A stretch of DNA of 46,163 nucleotides, taken from positions 1 to 46,163 of the forward strand of contig PMSX01000202.1 in NCBI GenBank assembly GCA_003167495.1, written 5' to 3'. Both the position numbers and the translations under genes were made by a program. Numbering within the stretch: position 1 is the stretch's first letter; every line of letters starts with the position of its first letter. The notes beneath the pieces are model-generated. The model was not told the DNA's origin. It worked only from the letters and a program-made list of their open reading frames with translations, and did not search any database. Source of the stretch: Bryobacterales bacterium. GTDB taxonomy: Bacteria; Acidobacteriota; Terriglobia; Bryobacterales; Bryobacteraceae. Positions 1 through 6,773 of the stretch are shown piece by piece.

Positions 1-176
1 TAGGCGGATACGGCCACAGCCACAATGCTTGCGACCAACAACGGCGCGATCCAAAACCACTTGCTATGCACTCGCTTGGCAGCGCTCTCCGGATCGATCA
101 GGAAACTGGGAAGGCCGGCCAGGTCGCTCAAAAAGCCGCTTGTCTCGTTTGGAATCACTTCGTGTTTAGTGGCCAT
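1..176 (-). CDS. Yip1-like membrane protein, 5' part only
   Basis: Partial gene running off the left edge; only the first 58 codons are present. It starts at the ATG at 176 on the minus strand. The peptide begins MATKHEVIPNETSG, continues with a short amphipathic stretch (GLPSFLIDPESAAKRV), and enters a hydrophobic segment (WFWIAPLLVASIVAVAVSA). A DPxxAxxR-like stretch followed by a W-rich start of a membrane helix resembles the N-terminus of acidobacterial Yip1-domain proteins, often of unknown function. TATAAT at 189-194 (minus) lies 13 bases upstream of the start but has no good -35, so the promoter is only possible. The gene is divergent from the copper-binding lipoprotein. Family assignment is tentative; the membrane nature is clearer. 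Confidence 0.5.
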   Translation of the reverse strand, partial: MATKHEVIPNETSGFLSDLAGLPSFLIDPESAAKRVHSKWFWIAPLLVASIVAVAVSA

Positions 177-247
177 AGGGTTGCGAACATTATATACGCA
201 AATACCGCCTCCGCGCCGGTGTCGAGTTACCCTATGAATGAGCCGCT

Positions 248-562
248 GTGAAACCCACTTTCGTAATCTTCGTTCTCCTCCTCTCGCTGGCATGCTCGTC
301 CGCCACAAAATCCGCGCCGCAAAAACACTATCAAGTCACTGGCAAAGTGGTCTCCATCGACGCCAAAGAACAAACCGCCGCCATCGACGCCGCTGCGATC
401 CCGGGCTATATGGAGGCGATGACGATGGATTACCCCATCCATTCCAAAGATGAGTTCGCCTCCCTGCACCCCGGCGATCACATTGCTGGAACCTTAGATG
501 TGAGTGGCGATGGCAGCTACACACTCTCTCATATCAAGATCCTGCCCGTTAACCAAAAATGA
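248..562 (+). CDS. CusF-like copper-binding lipoprotein
   Basis: Small periplasmic metal-binding protein of 104 residues, starting at a GTG. Residues 1-16 form a lipoprotein signal with lipobox SLAC (Cys16 the lipidated residue). The mature part is a single small beta-barrel-type domain, with VTGKVVSID, then GYMEAMTMDYPI, then GDHIAGTLDV. The MTMDYP-type Met-rich segment is the signature of the CusF/copper-binding family (PF11604-like), whose members bind Cu(I)/Ag(I) through Met and His/Trp. Proteins of this type usually sit beside copper efflux or SCO1 genes, but no such partner is visible here. Its stop codon overlaps the start of the next gene (ATGA at 559-562), so the two are probably translationally coupled. 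Role in copper handling is inferred from the family. Confidence 0.8.
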   Translation: MKPTFVIFVLLLSLACSSATKSAPQKHYQVTGKVVSIDAKEQTAAIDAAAIPGYMEAMTMDYPIHSKDEFASLHPGDHIAGTLDVSGDGSYTLSHIKILPVNQK

Positions 563-1527
563 CGCCCACTGATCCCATTCAATCGGCTCCTACGCGCGTC
601 GTGTCCCCTTCGCGGCCCACTTTTGTCGATCTACGGATGCAAGATCCCTTACGTCCCTCCGCGCACATCCGCGTTGCCAGTTGGCTGGCTCTAAGCAAAA
701 GCCTCGTCGCGTCTTTTCGCTTTCTCATGGAGACTGAGGTGCACGTGTACGCTTTTGCGGTATCGGTAAACATTCTCATTTCCTTCTACCCGTTCCTCGT
801 GGCAATGGTTCTAATTTGCCGCCACCTCTTCCACTGGCAGGCCGCCGCCAATGTCATCATTCAAACGGTGAAAGACTATTTCCCCGGCGATTTTGGGCTC
901 GATATGAGCGGCTTTCTCAGAATATCGTCGCTGCGCAGATTCAGCTGGCTTTCGATTGTCCTGCTTTTCTTCACTGCAAACGGCATTTTCACGCCTCTCG
1001 AAGTAGCTTTCAATCGCATCTGGGGCATTAAGCAAAACCGCAGCTTCGTCTGGAATCAAACCATCAGCTTAGTTTTGATCTTCGTCTGCGGCGCTTTAGT
1101 GCTGGGGTCCGCCTGTTTAACCACGCTCAATTCGGAATTCCTCGGTTCAACACTCGGCGCCAACGAATTCGCCCCTATTGTGCAAAGCATAGCGCTGCAC
1201 ATCATCGCATTGCCCGTCACTGTCGTGATGATCTTCCTCATCTACTGGCTTTTACCGAATGCCAAGATTCCCGTGGCGCGCTTGCTCCCTTCGTCCGTTG
1301 CGGTGGCCATTCTTCTGCAGATTTCCGAGTTCGTCAACATATTGCTGTGGCCCTGGCTGCGCGACAAATTGAAGGCTGACGTGCCGCCCTTCGTGCAATC
1401 CATCAGCATTGTATTTTGGGCGTTTATCGCGACGATGATAATTCTGGCCGGCGCTGAATGGGCCGCACGCGTGAAAGTGGATACGCCGCAGCCCGAGCAG
1501 GATGCCGCGGCTCTGAACCTGCATTAA
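559..1527 (+). CDS. YihY/BrkB-family inner-membrane protein
   Basis: Multi-pass membrane protein of 322 residues. After a soluble N-terminus of about 45 residues there are about six hydrophobic segments. Family hallmarks visible are FYPFLVAMV in the first helix, the SWLSIVLLFFTANGIFTPLEVAFNRIWG block in the middle (here split as FTANGIFTPLE and FNRIWG), and a C-terminal helix FWAFIATMIILAGAEW. This is the YihY/virulence factor BrkB family, once thought to include RNase BN, whose molecular role is poorly known; export or envelope functions have been proposed. The gene starts inside the stop codon of the copper-binding lipoprotein gene, implying coupled translation. Length fits the family (about 280-330). 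Confidence 0.85.
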   Translation: MTPTDPIQSAPTRVVSPSRPTFVDLRMQDPLRPSAHIRVASWLALSKSLVASFRFLMETEVHVYAFAVSVNILISFYPFLVAMVLICRHLFHWQAAANVIIQTVKDYFPGDFGLDMSGFLRISSLRRFSWLSIVLLFFTANGIFTPLEVAFNRIWGIKQNRSFVWNQTISLVLIFVCGALVLGSACLTTLNSEFLGSTLGANEFAPIVQSIALHIIALPVTVVMIFLIYWLLPNAKIPVARLLPSSVAVAILLQISEFVNILLWPWLRDKLKADVPPFVQSISIVFWAFIATMIILAGAEWAARVKVDTPQPEQDAAALNLH

Positions 1528-1539
1528 ACTTGTCTCTTT

Positions 1540-3000
1540 ATGTCGAAGCCCCAATCCGACATTTCCCGCCGCGCTGCTCTCCAAACTGGTGCGGCGCTTG
1601 TCGCCGGCCCAGCGCTTCTTAAAGTCCACGCGGCCAGCAACCCTGTGAAATTTGCCGTGATTGGCACTGGTACTCATGGCTCATACCTCGTCAACCATTT
1701 GGCGCGCCTCGATACCGGCCACTGCGTCGCTTTGTGCGATGTGAACCAGCGGGCGCTTGATGATACCGCCCGCACACTCACTACCAATCCCAAGAAATAC
1801 AAAGATTATCGCGAACTGCTGGCGGACAAAGATGTCGAAGCTGTTGCGATCGCCCTCCCTCTCTATGGCCATTTCGAAGTGACCCGCGATACGTTGCTCG
1901 CCGGTAAACACGTCTTCTGCGAAAATAGCCTGGTCTTCAAAGCGGAAGAAGTGCACTCCTTACGCGCTCTCGCCGCCGAACATCCCAAGCAGATTCTGCA
2001 AGTCGGTCTCGAGCGCCGCTACAGTAGCTATTTTCAATCGGTCAAGAAAATGATCGACGAAGGCATTCTCGGCACGGTGACCCACATTCACGCTCAATGG
2101 CATAGCAACCCCGGCTGGACCATGAAACCCGGCGGCAAAGATAACCCGGGAAACTGGCGCTTATTCCGCGAATATTCCGGCGGCCTAACTGCCGAACTCG
2201 CGTCACACCACATCGATGTAGCCAATTGGTTCTTTAGCGCTCATCCGGAATTTGTGGTTGGCGCGGGCGGCCTCGATTTCTGGAAAGACGGCCGCGACGT
2301 TTTCGACAACATCCAACTCATCTACAGCTACCCGAGGGGCCGCAAGCTGACATACAGCGCCATCACCACGTGCCAGCATCTGCCTATTCTCTCTTCGCAA
2401 CGCCCTGAATTCGGCCTCGTTGTGATGGGTACCGCTGGCGCCGTTGAGATGACTCTGGGTAACGACAACGCTCCTCCCACCGCACTCTGGTTCCGCGAAC
2501 CCGAGCCCGGCGACTCCACTACACACCCGCCAAAAGGCGTTCCCATTATTACGCCCGCCACGGACGTGGATTGGAAAAACGATTCTTTTCTGGTGCGCGA
2601 ATCCAAGGCAGCCCGCCGCTGGCTCTTCGACAAGGGAATCATGCTGCCGCAGGAAGACCGGAATCCAGTGGATACGCAGCTCGAAAGCTTTCTCAGCGAT
2701 GTACGTAGCGGTAACCGCCCGCGCGCCGATGTGGAAGTGGGCTTGGCCGATTCCACCGCCGTCATCCTTTCCAACATCGCTATGGAGGAAAATCGCCGCG
2801 TATCTTTCAAAGAGATCGAAACTATGGGAATCGCGGCACCCGCTGCCACGCCCGTAGCTGCTGCGGCGAGGCCCCAATCAGCGGTGCCTACTGCTGCCGG
2901 ACCCGCCAAGCCGGCCCTCTCAGCGCCGTCAGCCAAGCCCCCAACTGCCGGTAAAAAGATGGCCGCTCCCGCCAAACCTCCCGCGACGCGGAACCCTTAA
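1540..3000 (+). CDS. Tat-exported Gfo/Idh/MocA-family oxidoreductase
   Basis: NAD(P)-dependent sugar or polyol dehydrogenase-type protein of 486 residues. The N-terminus carries a twin-arginine signal (SRRAALQTGAALVAGPALL, arginines 10-11). The Rossmann fold follows with VIGTGTHGSYL near residue 41 and the alpha/beta domain with ELASHHIDVANWF near residue 225. The usual EKP/EKS catalytic-lysine motif of the family reads CENS here, with Asn at residue 129 (codon 1924-1926) in place of Lys. The last 50 or so residues are an Ala/Pro/Lys-rich low-complexity tail that most family members lack. Acidobacteria and Planctomycetes carry many such exported paralogues of unknown substrate. It follows the YihY gene by 12 bases and may share its transcript. 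Confidence 0.85.
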   Translation: MSKPQSDISRRAALQTGAALVAGPALLKVHAASNPVKFAVIGTGTHGSYLVNHLARLDTGHCVALCDVNQRALDDTARTLTTNPKKYKDYRELLADKDVEAVAIALPLYGHFEVTRDTLLAGKHVFCENSLVFKAEEVHSLRALAAEHPKQILQVGLERRYSSYFQSVKKMIDEGILGTVTHIHAQWHSNPGWTMKPGGKDNPGNWRLFREYSGGLTAELASHHIDVANWFFSAHPEFVVGAGGLDFWKDGRDVFDNIQLIYSYPRGRKLTYSAITTCQHLPILSSQRPEFGLVVMGTAGAVEMTLGNDNAPPTALWFREPEPGDSTTHPPKGVPIITPATDVDWKNDSFLVRESKAARRWLFDKGIMLPQEDRNPVDTQLESFLSDVRSGNRPRADVEVGLADSTAVILSNIAMEENRRVSFKEIETMGIAAPAATPVAAAARPQSAVPTAAGPAKPALSAPSAKPPTAGKKMAAPAKPPATRNP

Positions 3001-3016
3001 GTGCTAAGCTGAACGC

Positions 3017-4264
3017 ATGCTGACGCCGTCTCCGCGGCTGCAACCCAGCTACTACGAGGCCTTCCGTTGCGTCGGTTCCGTTTGCGAGGATACGTGCTGT
3101 CGCGGCTGGCGGGTCTCGGTAGACAAAGAAACATTCCAGAAATACCAGACTTGCTCACATGCCAATCTTGGGCCGAAGCTTCGAACGCTGGTGAACATCA
3201 ACCCTGCGTCAGAGAATGACAACGCCCATGCTGAGATTGAACTCGACCGGGGTGCCTGTCCCTTTCACGCGGACGGTCTGTGTGAGATCCAAGCCACTCT
3301 CGGCGGAGAGATGCTCTCGAAGAACTGCGCCACTTATCCTCGTGTGATGGCAACCGTAGAAGGACGCCTCGAACGCTCCTTGGATCTCTCTTGTCCCGAA
3401 GCCGCCCGCCTTGCCCTCACCAATTCGCAACCTATCGAGTTTGCGGAGTCGAGCGGCGACGAAGACGAATCACGTCTCGGTAGCATTGGCATCCTCGACA
3501 CGGCAAACTCTAAGTATCCGGACAAGCCTTTTCGTTACGTCCACGAGGTGCGAAGCCTGATGATCTCTTTGCTCCAGAATCGTGGCTATCCACTCTCTCA
3601 GCGCATTCTTGTCCTCGGGCGCTTGTGCGACAAGCTGGAAACCGAGGGTACCGACGACGGTTGCACTAACTTGCGCGCCATCATTCGCCAACCCGCGCCC
3701 GTCGTTCCTCGTCTCTCAATGCCCGCCCCTGGCCGCTTTGAAACCGTAGTCGAACTCATCCTCGCCCGCATTGGATCCGACTCCACCAGTCGCCGCTTTC
3801 TCGATTGCTATCAATCCTTCATGGCGGGTTTGCATTGGACGAAGGACAGCACCATGGAGGAACTGGCCGCACGCCTCGATGCCGCCTTTGCCGGACCCTA
3901 TGCCGTCTTTCTAGCGCAGCATCAACACATGCTGGAGCACTACCTGGTCTCCTATGTCTTTCGTAGTCTGTTCCCGTTCGGCTCTCAATCGTTGAACCGT
4001 AAGCTGGCAGAATACCGCTTTGCGCATTCAATCTCGCGCCACTATCAGCTTATGGTCGTCGATTTCGTCGTCATCGAAACTCTGCTCGCCGGTTTGGCCG
4101 CGTTTCATGGCGCGCGCTTTGGCGTTCCGGAAGCTCTTAAGCTGATTCAGTCAGCCACAAAGACATTCGAGCACAGCTTGTCGTATCCGGGAAAAGCGCT
4201 CGATCTGCTGATTGAAAAAGGAATTGACGGGTGCGCTTCAATGAGTATGCTGATTCGCGATTGA
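3017..4264 (+). CDS. fliB: FliB-like lysine-N-methylase family protein
   Basis: Protein of 415 residues related to flagellin lysine-N-methylase FliB. Visible are the N-terminal cysteine cluster FRCVGSVCEDTCCRGW (C-x4-C-x3-CC, about residues 17-27), and further cysteines in RGACPFHADGLCEI and LSKNCATYPR, as in the YkgJ-like zinc/iron-chelating part of the family. The C-terminal half is mostly helical. Salmonella FliB methylates flagellin lysines, but no flagellar gene is present in the window, so the substrate here is unknown. The start ATG lies 16 bases after the stop of the oxidoreductase gene. The last 27 bases overlap the 3' end of the convergent ctaA gene. Family membership is fairly secure; the gene symbol is by homology only. 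Confidence 0.75.
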   Translation: MLTPSPRLQPSYYEAFRCVGSVCEDTCCRGWRVSVDKETFQKYQTCSHANLGPKLRTLVNINPASENDNAHAEIELDRGACPFHADGLCEIQATLGGEMLSKNCATYPRVMATVEGRLERSLDLSCPEAARLALTNSQPIEFAESSGDEDESRLGSIGILDTANSKYPDKPFRYVHEVRSLMISLLQNRGYPLSQRILVLGRLCDKLETEGTDDGCTNLRAIIRQPAPVVPRLSMPAPGRFETVVELILARIGSDSTSRRFLDCYQSFMAGLHWTKDSTMEELAARLDAAFAGPYAVFLAQHQHMLEHYLVSYVFRSLFPFGSQSLNRKLAEYRFAHSISRHYQLMVVDFVVIETLLAGLAAFHGARFGVPEALKLIQSATKTFEHSLSYPGKALDLLIEKGIDGCASMSMLIRD

Positions 4265-5218
4265 GTGCAGCTGGGTTTCATTCTGTAATGCCCGAGCGCC
4301 CGCCCGCACTTCTTCGCACGCCAGCAACACCACCGTAATCCAAAGTACGTCGGCAATTAGCAAGTGCACCAGTTGCATCCAAATGGGAGCCAGCAGATAA
4401 ATGTTGGCGAACCCCGCCATTACCTGCACGAACACCATTACGCCCACGCGTGTACCCGCCGTACGCAAAGGGTTCCCCTCTTCGCCATCTTGCATAGCGC
4501 CGGCAGCGGCCCACAGAAGATAAATGGCGCTTAGGATTGCCACCGCGGGGTGCAGCAAGCGCAGGCGGAGAAGCAAGCTTGATCCCGCTGCAAAATCCTG
4601 CGCGACTCCGTTGGCCAACGATGTGGTTGGGAAGAGCGTATCGCCCAGCGCGGCAATCGCCCCTGTAATAGAAACTGCGAATGCGGTTACCACGGCGATG
4701 CGCAATCTGGGCGAGATAGCAGCAAGTCTGATTTCGCCCTGGTCACGCGAAGCGAGCCACGCAGCGATTGTGTAAGCGCCCATCAGCAGCATTGTATTGG
4801 TAAGGTGTAACGCCATAGACCATCCACGCCCGGCCGATAAATCGTGCGCCACATAGCGGAACAACACCAGCCCCGCGCCCAGCAGCGCCTCAATCACCAG
4901 GAAAACCGCCGCATAGATGGAATAACGCCGCACCGCATGTTTTTTCGGATACGCCCGAAAGGCCCAAACGCAAAGCGCGATCGTCGCAATCGAATCAAGC
5001 GTCGTCATCATCCGATGCGTAAACTCAATCAGCCTCGGCGTGGCCATTTCCGTCGGCAGAAATTGTCCCCCGCATGTCGGCCAGTGCGCCCCGCAGCCAT
5101 CGCCCGAAAAAGACGCGCGCACATAAGCGCCCCACAAAATCACTGCCAGGTTGTAAGCCAAAACCACCCAGGCAAACCGGGCGAAATTCCGTCTCGATTC
5201 AATGCTCGCCAGCTCCAT
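4238..5218 (-). CDS. ctaA: Heme A synthase, COX15/CtaA family
   Basis: Eight-helix inner-membrane protein of 326 residues that oxidises the C8 methyl of heme O to give heme A for aa3-type cytochrome oxidases. The N-terminal half has the GAYVRASFSGDGCGAHWPTCGG segment (read here in two parts, GAYVRASFSG and DGCGAHWPTCGG) with the external cysteine pair. Four conserved His candidates for heme ligation are visible: EFTHRMMT, ALHLTNTM, LLHPAVAI and QLVHLLIADVLW. Length matches CtaA (about 300-350). The ATG at 5218 is immediately after the TAA of the NUDIX gene, so the two are co-transcribed and probably coupled. No ctaB or oxidase subunit is visible; these may lie elsewhere. The 3' end overlaps fliB by 27 bases. 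Confidence 0.9.
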   Translation of the reverse strand: MELASIESRRNFARFAWVVLAYNLAVILWGAYVRASFSGDGCGAHWPTCGGQFLPTEMATPRLIEFTHRMMTTLDSIATIALCVWAFRAYPKKHAVRRYSIYAAVFLVIEALLGAGLVLFRYVAHDLSAGRGWSMALHLTNTMLLMGAYTIAAWLASRDQGEIRLAAISPRLRIAVVTAFAVSITGAIAALGDTLFPTTSLANGVAQDFAAGSSLLLRLRLLHPAVAILSAIYLLWAAAGAMQDGEEGNPLRTAGTRVGVMVFVQVMAGFANIYLLAPIWMQLVHLLIADVLWITVVLLACEEVRAGARALQNETQLHSIANQHTH

Positions 5219-5767
5219 TTACGTCTTCTCTCGCCGCATCATCGCCACCCGCAAAATCGCGGCTATGCTGCACACCTCTGTTATTGTCCCATCCATCGCC
5301 ATCTTCACTGCTTGCTCGAATGGCTTCCAAACAATGGTGATGTCTTCCTCGGCGTCGAAATTCGTATTCGTGGGAGACAACTCCGTGGCCAAATAAAAAC
5401 TCTGCACATCGTCCAACACGCCATTGCCCACATCCACTCTTCCCATAGCTTGCCAGTCTGCAGCCCGTACCCCTGCTTCTTCCGCCAATTCCCGTTCCGC
5501 GGCTTGCTGCATGTCCGTCTCATCCGGTCGCGATCCACCGCGCGGAATTTCCCACGAATAGCGGTTCAACGCGTAACGCCATTGCCCCACCAGTACGATC
5601 TCATCGCGCTCATTCAGCGCCACCACGCCCACCGAAGGTCTGATTTCGATGACGCCGTAAATCCCCGGCTCGCCATCGGGCCGGATGACTTGGTCTTCGC
5701 GAACGCGTAACCAAGCGTTTTCATAAGCCGTTCGGCTTCCTATGGTCTTCCACGGATTTTGATTCAC
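5219..5767 (-). CDS. NUDIX hydrolase, ADP-ribose pyrophosphatase-like
   Basis: Cytosolic nucleoside-diphosphate hydrolase of 182 residues when started at the GTG at 5767. That start gives an N-terminus VNQNPWKTIGSRTAYENAW, typical of the ADP-ribose/NDP-sugar pyrophosphatase group, and lies 4 bases after the stop of the upstream dehydratase gene. Longer readings would overlap that gene. The NUDIX box is GGSRPDETDMQQAAEREL followed by AEEAG; the spacing between the first Glu and the REL motif is one residue longer than the textbook consensus by my count. The segment VGQWRYALNRYSWEIPRGG precedes the box, as in the ADPRase group. It is the middle gene of a minus-strand trio with the threonine dehydratase and ctaA. 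The substrate cannot be fixed from sequence alone. Confidence 0.85.
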   Translation of the reverse strand: MNQNPWKTIGSRTAYENAWLRVREDQVIRPDGEPGIYGVIEIRPSVGVVALNERDEIVLVGQWRYALNRYSWEIPRGGSRPDETDMQQAAERELAEEAGVRAADWQAMGRVDVGNGVLDDVQSFYLATELSPTNTNFDAEEDITIVWKPFEQAVKMAMDGTITEVCSIAAILRVAMMRREKT

Positions 5768-5771
5768 GCTT

Positions 5772-6734
5772 TTATTTATGCTGCCGGCAAATCTCAGAGA
5801 GAACATCGAAATCGACATTCCCCCCTGACAATATGATGCCAGCCTTCCGAATGCCGGCAGGAACTTTCTTGTTGAGCAACGCACCCGCGGGAACGGCGCC
5901 GCTCGGCTCGGCCAGAATTTTCATCCGCGATAACAGAAAGCGCATCGCCGCCTTGATTTCATCTTCTGAAACCAACAGCACCGCTTCCGCCAGCTCGCGG
6001 ACAATGGGAAATGTCACTTCGCCGGGCGCGGGCGTGCGCAAGCCATCGGCAATCGTCAGCGGCGGCGGAATTGTAATGCGTTGGCCCGCCTTCAATGACT
6101 GATACCAATCGCTCGCCAACTCAGGCTCCACGCCAAACACACGAATCTCCGGATTATGCGCTTTAGCCGCAATCGCTGTACCGGCCAGAAGCCCGCCGCC
6201 ACCCACCGGCACAAAAATCGCCTCTAGATCCGGTTTCTCCGCTAACAATTCCAGCGCCGCCGTTCCCTGGCCGGCCACAACCCACGGGTGATCGTACGGA
6301 GGCAAAAGCGTAGCATTTGTTTCCGCGGAAATCTTGCCCCCGATCTCTTCGCGCTTTTCTTTGATCCGGTCATACTGAACAATTTTCGGGTGGTACGCCT
6401 TGGTCGATTCCATCTTGGCTTTCGGCGTATCGGTGGGCATAACGATAGTCGCCGAAACGTTCAAATGCGCCGCCGCTATCGCCACCGCCTGCGCGTGGTT
6501 GCCGGACGAAAACGCCACCACGCCCCGCTTTCGCTCCTCCGGCGAAAGAGCCATCAAGAAATTCAGTGCGCCACGAATCTTGAAAGCCCCACCGCGCTGC
6601 AAGTTTTCACACTTGAAATGGCACTCTACTCCCGATGCTTCGTCAAACAGCCGCGAATGCATGACAGGCGTGTTCTTTGCCAGCGCCTGAATGCGCAAGG
6701 CTGCCGCTTGAATATCTTCGATCGTGACTTTCAT
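5772..6734 (-). CDS. Threonine/serine dehydratase (PLP-dependent)
   Basis: Fold-type II PLP enzyme of 320 residues that deaminates threonine or serine (threonine giving 2-oxobutanoate) or acts as a serine racemase. The PLP lysine is K52 in GGAFKIRGA. The phosphate-binding glycine loop is VGGGGLLAG, the substrate loop is SSGNHAQA, and a C-terminal SGGN motif lies in IILSGGNVDFD. It lacks the C-terminal ACT-like regulatory domain of biosynthetic IlvA, so it is the short catabolic or racemase-like form. The ATG at 6734 gives MKVTIEDIQAAA, the usual family N-terminus; an in-frame extension of ten codons exists but looks unlike the family. It heads the cluster with the NUDIX and ctaA genes. Confidence 0.88.
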   Translation of the reverse strand: MKVTIEDIQAAALRIQALAKNTPVMHSRLFDEASGVECHFKCENLQRGGAFKIRGALNFLMALSPEERKRGVVAFSSGNHAQAVAIAAAHLNVSATIVMPTDTPKAKMESTKAYHPKIVQYDRIKEKREEIGGKISAETNATLLPPYDHPWVVAGQGTAALELLAEKPDLEAIFVPVGGGGLLAGTAIAAKAHNPEIRVFGVEPELASDWYQSLKAGQRITIPPPLTIADGLRTPAPGEVTFPIVRELAEAVLLVSEDEIKAAMRFLLSRMKILAEPSGAVPAGALLNKKVPAGIRKAGIILSGGNVDFDVLSEICRQHK

Positions 6735-6773
6735 CTTTGTCACGTTCGATTGTAGCGGGTGCAAGCGCCGTTT

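Noticed and set aside
2203..2877. Long minus-strand frame opposite the Gfo/Idh/MocA gene
   Set aside because: It is antisense to a well-supported oxidoreductase gene, shows no domain, and long opposite frames are common in GC-rich coding DNA.
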